From Mesorhizobium sp. AR10 (GTDB lineage: Bacteria > Pseudomonadota > Alphaproteobacteria > Rhizobiales > Rhizobiaceae): a DNA stretch of 64,000 bases. Shown piece after piece: positions 1 to 9,653 of the stretch. The stretch lies in NCBI RefSeq assembly GCF_024746795.1, contig NZ_CP080524.1, positions 2,768,001 to 2,832,000 on the forward strand, read 5' to 3'. Made by a program: the position numbers and the translations under genes. Position 1 is the stretch's first letter, and every line of letters begins with the position of its first letter. Under the pieces are notes generated by a model, which was not told the DNA's origin, searched no databases, and saw nothing but the letters and a program-made list of their open reading frames with translations.

Positions 1-1945
1 TGCAGATATAGTCTTCACGGCAGGGATGCGTCTTGTCGCAGGCGCGCAAGCCGGCGGTCTTGGTGAATTCCTTGGTGCAGAATTTGTGGTCCTTGCCGGA
101 GGCGATGCAGTCGTTGAAGCCGGTCTTGGCAAGCCGTCCGCAACTTGCCTCGTCAGGCAGTTTTTCGCAGCTCGCCTTGCGCAGCATGCCACCCGGAAAG
201 CCGCCGGTCTTCTGCTCGGGATTGTCATAGCGCTGGCGTGCGGCGCCATAGCCGGCCAGCTTTACCGGCGGTTTCTTGTCCCGCGCCGGGTCGATGCCGC
301 AGGCCTTTGCAGTCGCCGGTGAGAGGCGGCAATATTTGTCGTCGCCCCATTTCGACATCCTTATCTCGCCGAACTCCACGGGGTCGCCGACCGCGGTTCC
401 TGCTTCGCTGACGCATGTGCCGAAGCCCGGATGGATGGCGCTTTCGTGCACGCCGGCGCAGCGCAGGCCTTCGCTGCAGCTCCAGTCCTTGAAACTGGCA
501 TCGTCGCCGCGATAGCAGATCGAGCCCCAGCCATTGTAGAGATCGGTGCCTTTGAGCGCCTGGGCATATTTCTCGTCCGGGCGGGCGGCGAAGCCGCGCG
601 AGAAATCCGGGTGCCCGCCGGCGGCGAATTCCTCGACGATGGCGCGGCGGCGCGGCAGGTCGGCGAAGAACACCGCCGAACCCGGCACGAAGACCGCATT
701 GCGGCGTGGCTCGCTTGCCGGGTCGGCGCCGGTGTAGTGGAAGCCGGCGATGCCGTGCGTCTGGTGGCAGCCGGTGCAGCTCATCTCGTTGAGGCGCAGA
801 TTGAACCCGGCCGCCGATTTCATGCTGTTCAGCGTGTTGCCCCTGGCGACATAGTCCTTCAGCGCCTTGTCGACGGCATCGTCGTCGAGCAGCCCGTAGG
901 CGATGTTGTTCTGCGACCGGCTCATGCCGCCCGGCGCCACCGAGACGGCGCTGGTCGCCACAAATTTCTCGTCGATGACCAGCCGGCCGCGGTCCAGGTC
1001 GTAGATGTTGCGGTCGGTGAGCAGCCATTTTGCGAAAGCTTGCCTGTCGGCCAGCACGGTGTTCCTGTCGATCTGGTTTTCCATCTTCGATTCCTGGAAG
1101 GTGGCAGTCGCCGGATCCCATTTGAAGATTTTGAGCAGATATTCGGCATGGCCGCCGAAATCGCGGCGGCTCGAGGCCGAGAGGCGCAGAACCTGCATGT
1201 TGAGCTCGAGCCGCATGATCTGCGAGGAGTTCAGCATGGCGCCGGACAGCGGGCCTTCGCCCGAGCGTAGCCATGCTGCGAGTTGTTGGGGCTCAAGGTC
1301 TTTCTGCCCCGCGGCAAGCCAGCGTTTAGCGACGTCGGCGCAAGACACATCCGTCGCGCGCGGCAAGTCCTTCGAGGCGCGGGCCTGCGCCTGCGTGGGT
1401 TTGGCGTTGAACACCAGACTCATTGTCAGCGGCAGGCGCGAGGAAATGCGCTGGCCTGCCTTTCCCTTGGCTGGCTTTTCCTCGACCGAATAGTGGAAGC
1501 GGTAGATCAGCCTGATCTCGCCGCATTCGGTGTGGCCGAGATAGCCGCGATCCATGCGGTTGACGACGCCGGTCAGATCCAGCGTGGAGCCGTCATCATC
1601 GATGTATTTCGGATTGAATTTCTGGCTGGTGTCCTTCGACTTCGCCATGGCCGCGACATACGGATCGGGACTGTTTTTCGGCTCGTCGGCGATCTGCTGC
1701 TTGACGGTGTCGCGCACCGTGGCCAGCGCCGGCACCGAAAACAGGCCGCGATTGTCGACGTCGCGGGTGAGACCGAGTGCGGGTCCGAGCAGGCGGCTGA
1801 TCGAGAGGCCGCCACGCTCGAGCGCCTGCAATGTCTCGGGCTCGGTGACGGCAACGCTGGAATCAAGCGTGACGGCGCGGGCCGTCTCGGTGCCGAGACA
1901 AGTCAATGCCGCCAGCAACAGCAGGAATTGGCCGATCGTCCGCAA
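1..1945 (-). CDS. Secreted CxxCH-containing protein, C-terminus cut by window edge
   Basis: The open frame runs leftward from a TTG at 1945 and passes off the left edge without a stop, so at least 648 residues are encoded here. The TTG is chosen because a GAGGGG Shine-Dalgarno sits just upstream and the next residues form a signal peptide: a run rich in Leu and Ala ending near TARA, residue 24. A single haem-type motif, Cys-Thr-Gly-Cys-His, lies at residues 390-394 in the context SCTGCHQTHG. The C-terminal third is rich in cysteines. Seen: export signal and one CxxCH. Inferred: a periplasmic, possibly c-type cytochrome-like protein. I do not recognise a named family. The opposite-strand frames here are shadows. 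Confidence 0.75.
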   Translation of the reverse strand, partial: MRTIGQFLLLLAALTCLGTETARAVTLDSSVAVTEPETLQALERGGLSISRLLGPALGLTRDVDNRGLFSVPALATVRDTVKQQIADEPKNSPDPYVAAMAKSKDTSQKFNPKYIDDDGSTLDLTGVVNRMDRGYLGHTECGEIRLIYRFHYSVEEKPAKGKAGQRISSRLPLTMSLVFNAKPTQAQARASKDLPRATDVSCADVAKRWLAAGQKDLEPQQLAAWLRSGEGPLSGAMLNSSQIMRLELNMQVLRLSASSRRDFGGHAEYLLKIFKWDPATATFQESKMENQIDRNTVLADRQAFAKWLLTDRNIYDLDRGRLVIDEKFVATSAVSVAPGGMSRSQNNIAYGLLDDDAVDKALKDYVARGNTLNSMKSAAGFNLRLNEMSCTGCHQTHGIAGFHYTGADPASEPRRNAVFVPGSAVFFADLPRRRAIVEEFAAGGHPDFSRGFAARPDEKYAQALKGTDLYNGWGSICYRGDDASFKDWSCSEGLRCAGVHESAIHPGFGTCVSEAGTAVGDPVEFGEIRMSKWGDDKYCRLSPATAKACGIDPARDKKPPVKLAGYGAARQRYDNPEQKTGGFPGGMLRKASCEKLPDEASCGRLAKTGFNDCIASGKDHKFCTKEFTKTAGLRACDKTHPCREDYIC

Positions 1946-2147
1946 GCGCCCCTCGCATTTTTTGCTCGTGTCAGATGGTACAGGCCTTGCTTCGTCTCGG
2001 CCAGAGCGGCGAAGCTGCGATGCCGGCAGCACTTCTCGCGCGAAAAATGCTGTGACTTGGTGCAACCATTGGGATAATTGTTTGTTGGGTCGGACCGGGC
2101 CATGACATCGGCAGGTCAAGCGGAAATTTGCATCACGGGGAGTTGCC

Positions 2148-3068
2148 ATGCTCTGGAAGGGCCGCCGTCAGAGTGAGAATGTCGAGGACCAGCGCAGCGG
2201 CAGTGGCGGCGGTGGGTTCGGCGGCGGCAGCCCCGGCCAGTTCCGCATCCCGATCGGCGGACGCGCCGGCGGCGGTTCGAGCATCTTTATCGTGATCCTG
2301 GTTGTCCTTGCCGGATGGTATTTCGGCTTCGATCCGTCGCAGATTCTCGGCGGCGATGACGGCAGCGTGACGCCGGGTGGCGGCGGTCAGATCACCGACA
2401 ACAGCGGCGGGCAGGACGGCGCGCCCGCTTCCGACGAGATGAAGCAGTTCGTTTCGACGGTTCTGGCCGAAACCGAGGAGACCTGGACAGGCATATTCCA
2501 GGCCGAAGGCTTGAAATATGAAGACCCGAAGCTGGTTCTGTTCAGCGGCCAGATTCGCTCGGCCTGCGGCTTTGCCTCGGCGGCGTCCGGTCCGTTCTAT
2601 TGTCCCGGCGACCACAAGGTCTATCTCGACACCACCTTCTTCCAGCAGCTCGATCAGCAGTTCGGCGCGTCGGGCGATTTCGCCCAGGCCTATGTCATCG
2701 CGCATGAGATCGGCCACCACGTGCAGAACCTCACCGGCATCCTGCCCAAGTTCAACCAGATGCGGCAGCAGATGGGCGAGGCCGAGGCCAACCATATGTC
2801 GATGCAGGTCGAACTTCAGGCTGATTGCTTCGCCGGTGTCTGGGCGCATTTCACCGCCCAGAAAGGCATTCTGGAACAGGGTGACATCGAGGAAGCACTG
2901 AACGCAGCCCAGAAGATCGGCGACGACACGCTGCAGAAGAAGATGCAGGGCTATGTCGTGCCGGAAAGCTTCAACCATGGCACGTCGCAGCAGCGGCAGA
3001 CCTGGCTGGCGCGCGGCTACAAGAGCGGCAAGCTTTCGGATTGTGACACGTTCAACAACCCGATCTGA
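2148..3068 (+). CDS. YpfJ-type neutral zinc metallopeptidase
   Basis: 306 residues. A glycine-rich N-terminus is followed by one membrane segment (about residues 44-61), then a second Gly-rich linker and a conserved C-terminal domain carrying the zinc-protease motif HEIGH at 186-190, followed downstream by a glutamate-rich stretch (QADCFAGVW) that normally supplies the third ligand. This order matches the YpfJ / putative neutral zinc metallopeptidase family. The protein should be membrane-anchored with the peptidase domain in the periplasm. It stands alone on the plus strand, divergent from the CxxCH gene. Substrates of this family are not well established. Confidence 0.88.
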   Translation: MLWKGRRQSENVEDQRSGSGGGGFGGGSPGQFRIPIGGRAGGGSSIFIVILVVLAGWYFGFDPSQILGGDDGSVTPGGGGQITDNSGGQDGAPASDEMKQFVSTVLAETEETWTGIFQAEGLKYEDPKLVLFSGQIRSACGFASAASGPFYCPGDHKVYLDTTFFQQLDQQFGASGDFAQAYVIAHEIGHHVQNLTGILPKFNQMRQQMGEAEANHMSMQVELQADCFAGVWAHFTAQKGILEQGDIEEALNAAQKIGDDTLQKKMQGYVVPESFNHGTSQQRQTWLARGYKSGKLSDCDTFNNPI

Positions 3069-3212
3069 GGCGTTGGGACTTTCCTGACGACCGGCACATT
3101 TCCGACCTTTCATCACGGCAACTGATGTCAGGATGAGAATGCTTGGCGTGTTCCTCCATTGTTCCAAGAGGTGGGCTCGCCTATAACGAGCCTCCGAGGA
3201 GCCGACGCCATC

Positions 3213-4478
3213 ATGATCGAAGCCAAAACCGCCAGGCGGGGCCTTGCGCTTGTTTTCACCACGCTGCTGCTCGACATCACCGGCATCGGCATCATCATGC
3301 CGGTGCTGCCGACCTACCTCAGGGAATTAACCGGCGTCAGCGTCAGCGAGGCGGCGATCGAGGGCGGCTGGCTGTTCTTCGTCTATGCCGCCATGCAGTT
3401 CCTGTTTGCGCCGTTGATGGGCAATCTCAGCGATCGCTTCGGGCGCCGGCCGATCCTGCTGGCTTCGGTGCTGACCTTCGCCATCGACAATCTGATCTGC
3501 GCTGTGGCCTGGTCGTATTCGATCCTGTTCATCGGCCGGGTGCTGGCCGGCATCAGCGGTGCCAGCTATTCGACGGCTTCCGCCTTCATCGCCGATGTCA
3601 GCACCGACGAGAACCGGTCAAAGAACTTTGGGCTGCTCGGTATCGCCTTCGGCATCGGCTTTATCATCGGGCCGGTGCTGGGCGGGCTGCTTGGGACGTT
3701 CGGGCCGCGCGTGCCGTTCTGGGGGGCGGCGCTGCTTGCGCTCATCAATTTCATCGTCGGCTGGTTCTTCCTGCCCGAAACGCTCGAGCAGCATCACCGG
3801 CGCCGGTTCGAATGGCGGCGCGCCAACCCGCTCGGCGCGTTGAGGCAGATGCGCAACTATCATGGCATCGGCTGGATCGGGCTGGTGTTCTTCCTGATGA
3901 CGCTTGGCCATATGATGTATCCGGCGGTGTGGTCGTTCATCTGCAGCTACCGCTATGGCTGGAGCGAACAGCAGATCGGTTTCTCGCTCGGCGTGTTCGG
4001 CCTGGGCGGCGCGCTGGTGATGGGCTTTGTGCTGCCGCGCGTCATTCCGCGGCTCGGCGAATGGCGTACTGCGGCGATCGGGCTCGCGTTCACGGCGCTC
4101 GCCGCCTTTGGCTATGCCGCCGCCTGGAAGGGCTGGATGATCTATGCGGTGATCGTGGTTACCTGCCTTGAGGCGCTGGCCGACCCGCCGTTGCGCAGCC
4201 TTGCCGCCGCCAAGGTGCCGCCTTCGGCGCAAGGCGAATTGCAGGGCGCGATGACCAGTCTGTTTTCGATCACCAGCATCATCACGCCGCTGCTCTACAC
4301 CGGCATATTCGCCTGGTTCACCGGGCCAAGCGCGCCAGTGGTGTTCGGCGGCGCGCCCTTTGTGCTTGGTGGCGTTTTCATGACCCTGGCGCTGGTAGCG
4401 TTCATCCTCAAGGTTGAGAAGCCGGTAGTGCCCAGGAACGTCACCACAGCTACGGCGAACGATGGAGCACGGGTATGA
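3213..4478 (+). CDS. MFS transporter, TCR/Tet-like drug exporter
   Basis: 421 residues with twelve predicted membrane helices. Helix 1 has the DITGIGIIMPVLP pattern typical of DHA1 TetA-like antiporters, and the loop 2-3 motif A is GNLSDRFGRRP. The frame is open from a TTG at 3159, but ATG 3213 is preferred because a GAGGAG ribosome site lies about 10 bases upstream and translation from it begins directly before helix 1. The stop overlaps the next gene in an ATGA junction, so the two are translationally coupled. Known for the family: proton-driven efflux of tetracycline-like or other small hydrophobic compounds. The actual substrate cannot be read from the sequence. Confidence 0.87.
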   Translation: MIEAKTARRGLALVFTTLLLDITGIGIIMPVLPTYLRELTGVSVSEAAIEGGWLFFVYAAMQFLFAPLMGNLSDRFGRRPILLASVLTFAIDNLICAVAWSYSILFIGRVLAGISGASYSTASAFIADVSTDENRSKNFGLLGIAFGIGFIIGPVLGGLLGTFGPRVPFWGAALLALINFIVGWFFLPETLEQHHRRRFEWRRANPLGALRQMRNYHGIGWIGLVFFLMTLGHMMYPAVWSFICSYRYGWSEQQIGFSLGVFGLGGALVMGFVLPRVIPRLGEWRTAAIGLAFTALAAFGYAAAWKGWMIYAVIVVTCLEALADPPLRSLAAAKVPPSAQGELQGAMTSLFSITSIITPLLYTGIFAWFTGPSAPVVFGGAPFVLGGVFMTLALVAFILKVEKPVVPRNVTTATANDGARV

Positions 4479-5395
4479 GTGACCGCAGGCGCATTGTTCT
4501 GACGAAAGGCGCGGTGTCGCTTTCGCGCCTCGTCTTCGGCGCCTGGCGCCTGCTTGATGGTCCGGTGCGACCTGACGCCGAAGCCGTCGCCCGGCTGATC
4601 GGCACGGCGGTCGATCTAGGGCTGACCAGCTTCGACCATGCCGACATCTACGGAAACTACGAGGTGGAAGCAGCTTTCGGCGCCGGGCTGGCGCGCTGGA
4701 AGGGCAAGCGCGACAGCATCGAGCTGATCTCCAAATGCGACATCATGCTGCAGACCGCAAATCGTCCGGACAACAGGCTGAAGCATTATGACACCAGTGC
4801 TGCCCACGTCGTTGCGTCGGTGGAGCGATCGCTGACCAGTCTCGGCACCGACTATCTCGATCTGTTGCTGCTGCACAGGCCGGACCCGCTGATGAATGCC
4901 GACGAGACGGCGGCGGCGCTGGCCGGCCTGGCCAAATCAGGCAAGGTGCGGGCAGTCGGCGTTTCCAATTTCACGCCGTCGCAGTTCGACCTGTTGGCTT
5001 CGCGGCTGCCTTTCCCGTTGGTCACCAACCAGATCGAGATGTCGGTGCTGAAAACCACGGCGTTGACTGACGGCAGCCTCGACCATGCGCAGCGGCTAGC
5101 CTACGCGCCGATGATCTGGTCGCCGCTGGGCGGCGGTTCGCTTTTCACCGGCAATGGTGAACGCGAGGCGCGGGTGCGTGCTGCCCTTGCGGCGGTAGCG
5201 GCTGAAACGGGCGCCGGCGATCTCGCGGTTGTCGCCATCGCCTGGCTGCTGCGCCATCCGGCGCGGCTGGTGCCGGTGCTGGGCACGATGAAGCCGGAGC
5301 GATTGGCCGCCATGGTCAAGGCGCTGGATATCGGGCTCGACCGCCAGCAATGGTTCGCGATCCTGGAAGCCAGCGAAGGCCGGCCGGTGGCTTGA
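4475..5395 (+). CDS. Aldo/keto reductase, YdhF-like
   Basis: 306 residues, an AKR (alpha/beta)8 barrel. The catalytic Asp-Tyr pair is in DHADIYGNYEVE, the Lys in ISKCDI and the His in LLLLHRPDP, so the tetrad appears intact. The C-terminal NADPH-binding portion (VPVLGTMKPERL) is present. It starts four bases inside the MFS gene (ATGA), so one mRNA probably makes both an exporter and an NADPH-dependent carbonyl reductase. The product matches the YdhF-type oxidoreductase subfamily. The physiological substrate is unknown. It ends three bases from the convergent carA stop. Confidence 0.88.
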   Translation: MSDRRRIVLTKGAVSLSRLVFGAWRLLDGPVRPDAEAVARLIGTAVDLGLTSFDHADIYGNYEVEAAFGAGLARWKGKRDSIELISKCDIMLQTANRPDNRLKHYDTSAAHVVASVERSLTSLGTDYLDLLLLHRPDPLMNADETAAALAGLAKSGKVRAVGVSNFTPSQFDLLASRLPFPLVTNQIEMSVLKTTALTDGSLDHAQRLAYAPMIWSPLGGGSLFTGNGEREARVRAALAAVAAETGAGDLAVVAIAWLLRHPARLVPVLGTMKPERLAAMVKALDIGLDRQQWFAILEASEGRPVA

Positions 5396-5397
5396 AC

Positions 5398-6615
5398 TCA
5401 GGCCCGTTCGGCCAGCAATTCTTCGCCGCGTTTCTCGCGGATCAGATTGACGAAGCGGCGGAACAGATAGTGTGAATCCTGCGGCCCGGGCGAGGCTTCG
5501 GGGTGATGCTGAACCGAGAACACCGGGCGGCCGGTCAGCGCAATGCCGCAGTTCGAGCCGTCGAACAGTGAGACGTGGGTTTCCTCGACGCCCTCGGGCA
5601 GCGAGTCGGCATCGACGGCAAAGCCGTGGTTCATCGAGACGATCTCGACCTTGCCGGTGGTGTGGTCCTTGACCGGGTGGTTGGCGCCGTGGTGGCCCTG
5701 ATGCATCTTTGCGGTCTTGCCGCCCAGCGCCAGCGCCAGCATCTGGTGGCCGAGGCAGATGCCGAACACCGGAATGTCGGTCTTCAACAGATCCTGGATG
5801 ACCGGAACGGCATAGTCGCCGGTGGCCTCCGGGTCGCCGGGGCCGTTGGAGAGAAAGATGCCGTCGGGCTGCATGGCGAGGATCTCTTCCGCACCGGTGT
5901 TGGCCGGCACCACGGTGACCTTGGCGCCGAGCCCGGCAAGCAGGCGCAAGATGTTGCGCTTGACGCCATAGTCGATGGCGACGACATGCATGGACGGGTC
6001 GGCCTGTTCGCCAAAGCCCTCGTTCCACACCCATTGTGTCTCGCGCCAGACCGAAGACTGGCCGGAGGTGACTTCCTTGGCAAGGTCGAGCCCGATCAGG
6101 CCGGACCAAGCGGCGGCGCGGCGCTTCAGATCGTCAATATCGAACACGCCGTCGGGCGCATGGGCGATGACGGCGTTGGGCATGCCCTTTTCGCGGATCA
6201 GCGCAGTCAGCGCCCGGGTGTCGATGCCCGAAAGTGCGGCGACGCCGCGCTTCTTCAGCCACTGGTCGAGACCGGTTCCGGCCCGGTAATTGGACGGGTT
6301 GGTAACATCGGCCTTGAACACGGCACCGACGGCGCCGGCGCGAGCGGCGGGATTGAGGTCCTCAATGTCCTCATCATTGGTGCCGATGTTGCCGATATGC
6401 GGGAAGGTGAAGGTGACGATCTGGCCGGCATAGGACGGGTCGGTGAGGATTTCCTGGTAGCCGGTGAGCGCGGTGTTGAAGCAGACTTCGGCGACGGCTG
6501 AGCCTGTGGCGCCCAGGCCGCGACCCTCGATGACGGTGCCGTCGGCCAGGACCAGCAGGGCGGTCGGCTTTTCGGTGGCCCAAGCGGAGGTAGGGGCGGC
6601 GGTCATCTCGGCCAT
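5398..6615 (-). CDS. carA: Carbamoyl-phosphate synthase small (glutaminase) subunit
   Basis: 405 residues. The N-terminal CPSase small-chain domain begins ALLVLADGTVIEGRG. The C-terminal class I glutamine amidotransferase domain has the nucleophile in FGICLGHQ and the His-Glu pair in QHHPEASPG. It hydrolyses glutamine and passes ammonia to CarB for arginine and pyrimidine synthesis. The frame is open 15 codons further upstream, but ATG 6615 has AGGAG eight bases before it and gives the usual N-terminal length. It is divergent from the yqeY-type gene. carB is not in this window. Confidence 0.97.
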   Translation of the reverse strand: MAEMTAAPTSAWATEKPTALLVLADGTVIEGRGLGATGSAVAEVCFNTALTGYQEILTDPSYAGQIVTFTFPHIGNIGTNDEDIEDLNPAARAGAVGAVFKADVTNPSNYRAGTGLDQWLKKRGVAALSGIDTRALTALIREKGMPNAVIAHAPDGVFDIDDLKRRAAAWSGLIGLDLAKEVTSGQSSVWRETQWVWNEGFGEQADPSMHVVAIDYGVKRNILRLLAGLGAKVTVVPANTGAEEILAMQPDGIFLSNGPGDPEATGDYAVPVIQDLLKTDIPVFGICLGHQMLALALGGKTAKMHQGHHGANHPVKDHTTGKVEIVSMNHGFAVDADSLPEGVEETHVSLFDGSNCGIALTGRPVFSVQHHPEASPGPQDSHYLFRRFVNLIREKRGEELLAERA

Positions 6616-6877
6616 GGCGGCACTCCTAAAAAGCTGCGTGCGGACTGTCCCGCGCAGCAAACGGCGCGGCAGCGATTTCTCGAGCCTGCGCGCATCAATT
6701 CATTGTCTTATGCAAGGCCGAGTACATAGGGGAAGGCGCCAGAACGGTCAATGATGTGGCCAGCGACCGGCATCGATTTATTTCGTCGAACAATATCAGT
6801 GATTTGATGGCGTCTCCGGGGTTTGCCTTGCGCATTCGCCGGGGCTATTGTCCGCCGCGTTTGAAGGAGAAAGCATC

Positions 6878-7327
6878 ATGCGTGGCAAAATCGCCGAATC
6901 CCTGAAGAGCGCGATGAAGGCGCAGGACAAGCGCCGGTTGCCGACGCTGCGGCTGATCCAGGCCGCCATCCACGACCGCGACATCCTCAATCGCGGTTCA
7001 GCCAAGGAGCCGGCCAGCGACGAGGAGATCCTGCAGATCCTGGCCAAGATGGTGAAGCAGCGCGAGGAGTCGGCCAAGGCATTCGATGACGGCAAGCGCC
7101 CGGAACTTGCCGCGCAGGAGCGCGACGAGATGGCCATCATCCGTGACTTCCTGCCGACGCAGTTGGACGAGGCCGCGGTGACCGCTGCGGCGCGCGAGGC
7201 GATCGCTGCCACCGGTGCCGCCAGCCAGAAGGACATGGGCAAGGTGATCGCTGCGCTCAAGCAGAAATACGCCGGCCAGATGGATTTCGGCAAGGCAAGC
7301 GGGATCGTCAAGGTTCTGCTGCAGTAG
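6878..7327 (+). CDS. GatB/YqeY domain protein
   Basis: 149 residues, the full length of the stand-alone YqeY family. It is mostly helical, with a charged N-terminus (RGKIAESLKSAMKAQDKRR) and the conserved SQKDMGKVIAALKQKYAG segment near the C-terminus. The domain resembles the tRNA-binding tail of GatB in the Asp/Glu-tRNA amidotransferase, but stand-alone copies have no firmly established role. ATG 6878 follows AAGGAGAAA; the ten-codon extension to 6848 has no such site. It is divergent from carA, and the shared 262-base spacer must hold both promoters. Confidence 0.92.
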   Translation: MRGKIAESLKSAMKAQDKRRLPTLRLIQAAIHDRDILNRGSAKEPASDEEILQILAKMVKQREESAKAFDDGKRPELAAQERDEMAIIRDFLPTQLDEAAVTAAAREAIAATGAASQKDMGKVIAALKQKYAGQMDFGKASGIVKVLLQ

Positions 7328-7525
7328 AGGTTTTTTTCGCTTTTCCGAACGAGCGTGATTTTCGATCCGCAAGGATTAGGGTACCATTTGATTCTGGCGC
7401 GCCCACGCCTCCCCCCTCCACCGGGAAAGTATAATTCATGCGGGGCCATCCGATCACCGAACCGACTGTTCGAGCACCAGGCATAAGGAGGGGTTGCGAA
7501 AACTGCTCGCAATAGGAGGTTTTTG

Positions 7526-8278
7526 ATGAGGCTGTCCGCCCCTGTCTACAGTCTGAAGCGTCAAGCCAGACTTTTATCGCGCAAGGAAAACATCCCCCTT
7601 CACCAGGCCCTCGACCGCGTTGCGGCCATTGAAGGCTTCGCCGATTGGGGCCTGCTTCTGGCCAGGGCGGGCGCCACGACCCCAGCCGGCAGATTGTTCG
7701 CGCTGCTGACGCCCGGCGACCTGGTTCTGGTAGGCGCCCGGCCGGGTCATGGCAAAACACTGTTGAGTCTCGAACTCGCGGTGGAAGCCATGAAGTCCGG
7801 CTGCCGGGGTGTTTTCTTCACGCTGGAGTATACGCAGATTGATGTCCTGGAGCGGTTTCGAGCCATCGGGGTGGAGCCGGCACATTTCGACGGCCTGTTC
7901 GAATTCGACAACTCCGACGCCATCAGTGCCAACTACATTGTACGGACGTTGGAAGCGGCGCCGCGCGGCACGCTGGTTGTCATAGACTACCTGCAACTAC
8001 TCGATCAGAAGCGGGAAAACCCGGACCTGATGACTCAAGTTCGCACACTGAAGTCATTTGCGCGGGACAGAGGACTGATCTTCGTCTTTATCTCCCAGAT
8101 CGACCGGTCATATGATCCGGCGAAAAAGCCCTGTCCCGATATCAGCGATGTCCGGTTGCCGAACCCGCTGGATTTGTCGTTGTTCAACAAGACTTGTTTC
8201 CTGAACCAGGGCGAATTGCGTTTCCAGGCAGCGAGTTCGGTTCGGAACAAGCCTTTCGCCGCAAACATCCACACTTGA
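7526..8278 (+). CDS. DnaB-like RecA-fold ATPase
   Basis: 250 residues. The N-terminal 45 residues are a basic helical region. Then comes a RecA/DnaB-type core: Walker A GARPGHGKT around residues 73-81, a DnaB-like FFTLEY segment, Walker B-like VVIDYLQLL around 152-160, and a motif H3-like VFISQIDRS. Replicative DnaB is about 450-500 residues and has an N-terminal primase-binding domain; this protein lacks it, so it is not the replicative helicase. AGGAGGT precedes ATG 7526 by six bases; the TTG one codon earlier is too close to that site. Function unknown: a DNA repair or regulatory ATPase is possible. Confidence 0.8.
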   Translation: MRLSAPVYSLKRQARLLSRKENIPLHQALDRVAAIEGFADWGLLLARAGATTPAGRLFALLTPGDLVLVGARPGHGKTLLSLELAVEAMKSGCRGVFFTLEYTQIDVLERFRAIGVEPAHFDGLFEFDNSDAISANYIVRTLEAAPRGTLVVIDYLQLLDQKRENPDLMTQVRTLKSFARDRGLIFVFISQIDRSYDPAKKPCPDISDVRLPNPLDLSLFNKTCFLNQGELRFQAASSVRNKPFAANIHT

Positions 8279-8294
8279 GCATGGATCGGCCTCG

Positions 8295-8315
8295 GGCGCC
8301 GCCTATGGCGGCGCC
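8295..8315 (+). terminator. Terminator-like hairpin after the ATPase gene
   Basis: A perfect 9-bp stem (GGCGCCGCC paired with GGCGGCGCC) with a TAT loop lies about 17 bases after the stop. There is no T tract, so intrinsic termination is uncertain. Confidence 0.35.
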
Positions 8316-8365
8316 GAGAGCCTGCGCTACCGCATAGATTGTGAGAGCCGACATCTTCCCGGCGC

Positions 8366-9547
8366 TTACTCGGCGGCGGCCGGGACCGGTGGCGTCGCCT
8401 TGCTGCGCTCCTCCGAAATGTAAGAGGCAAGGGCGACTGCCACAGCGACCAGCATGGCCATGGCGCCGACCACAGGCAGACTTCGATAGCCATAGCCGCT
8501 ATTCAGCATGGCCGCCCCGAGCGAGGCAGCCAGCGCGATGCCGACATTGAAGCCGGAAGGGATCAACGACGAGGCGAGGTTGGATGCGTCCGCGGTCCAG
8601 GCCAGGATGCGGGTCTGGATCGGCGTACCGATGGCGAAGTTGAGCCCGCCCCAGATGACGATCGCCACGACCATCGGCAGGGGATAGGGGCTGACGGCAT
8701 AGATCACAGCGAGCGTTGCCGCCTGCAAGGCCAGCATGGTGATGAGCGACGGCATCAGTTTCCAGTCGGATAGCTTGCCGCCGAGGAAGACGCCGAGCGT
8801 GGCGCCGACGCCATTGAGCAGCAGCACCCACGGCACCAAGCCCTCGTCGAGCCCGGTGACCTCCAGCAGCGTGGGGGTGATGTAGGTGAAGAGGCCGAAC
8901 TGGCCGATCATCAGCATCAGCATCAGGATCAGCGAGGTCCAGACCTGCTGACGCGCCAGCACGCGGACCTCGCGGGCGAAGCTGACGGACGGGCTCGACG
9001 AACCCGTCGTGCGTGGCAGCAGCGCAAGCATGGCAGCGGTTGCCACCACGCCAAGCGCGCACATCACCCAGAACGTCGCGCGCCAGCCCCAGAGATTGCC
9101 GATCGCGGTGCCGGCCGGAACGCCGATGACGTTGGAGACGGTGAGGCCCGACAGGATGACCGCCACCGCCATGCCACGCTTGTCCTCGGGGACAAGGCCG
9201 ACCGCGACCACCATGGCGACGCCGAAATAGGCGCCATGCGCCACGGCGACGGCAATGCGCAACAGCAGCATGGAGGCGAAGTCGGGCGCCAGCGCGCAGG
9301 CGGCCTGGCCAATGGTGAAGGCGACGGCAAGGCCAAGCAGCAAGGTCTTGCGGGAAAGCTTCTTGGTAGCGAGCGCCAGCAGCGGGCCGCCGACGGCGAT
9401 GCCGGTGGCGTAGCCGGAGATGAGATAGCCTGATGTGGGGATGGAAACGCCGAGACCATTCGCGACCTGCGGCAGCACGCCAGCGATGACGAACTCGGTG
9501 GTGCCGAAGGCGAAGGCAGCGATGAACAGGGCGATGAGGGGAAGCAT
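8366..9547 (-). CDS. MFS transporter, AraJ/YdhP-like DHA1 exporter
   Basis: 393 residues with about twelve membrane helices. The N-terminus MLPLIALFIAAFAFGTTEFV and GVLPQVANGLGVS are hallmarks of the AraJ/YdhP/PbuE-like DHA1 group, which exports sugars, nucleosides or drugs by proton antiport. ATG 9547 is chosen because it begins just before helix 1; the 20-codon extension to 9607 is hydrophilic and has no evident ribosome site. It is convergent with the ATPase gene and in the same direction as the Na/Pi gene 107 bases upstream. The substrate is not determinable. Confidence 0.85.
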   Translation of the reverse strand: MLPLIALFIAAFAFGTTEFVIAGVLPQVANGLGVSIPTSGYLISGYATGIAVGGPLLALATKKLSRKTLLLGLAVAFTIGQAACALAPDFASMLLLRIAVAVAHGAYFGVAMVVAVGLVPEDKRGMAVAVILSGLTVSNVIGVPAGTAIGNLWGWRATFWVMCALGVVATAAMLALLPRTTGSSSPSVSFAREVRVLARQQVWTSLILMLMLMIGQFGLFTYITPTLLEVTGLDEGLVPWVLLLNGVGATLGVFLGGKLSDWKLMPSLITMLALQAATLAVIYAVSPYPLPMVVAIVIWGGLNFAIGTPIQTRILAWTADASNLASSLIPSGFNVGIALAASLGAAMLNSGYGYRSLPVVGAMAMLVAVAVALASYISEERSKATPPVPAAAE

Positions 9548-9653
9548 GGCGCGCAAAGCGATCCTCGACTGAGGGGGCCTCAAACCATGGATGGGCGCTG
9601 CGGGCAATGCAGAAATTGTCGACGCCGGTTTAGGTTTTCTTCAGCGGTTGAGC

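Noticed and set aside
225..1274. 349-residue minus-strand frame, and plus-strand frames in the first 2 kb
   Set aside because: They are in other frames of the CxxCH gene, which has the signal peptide and haem motif and runs off the edge.
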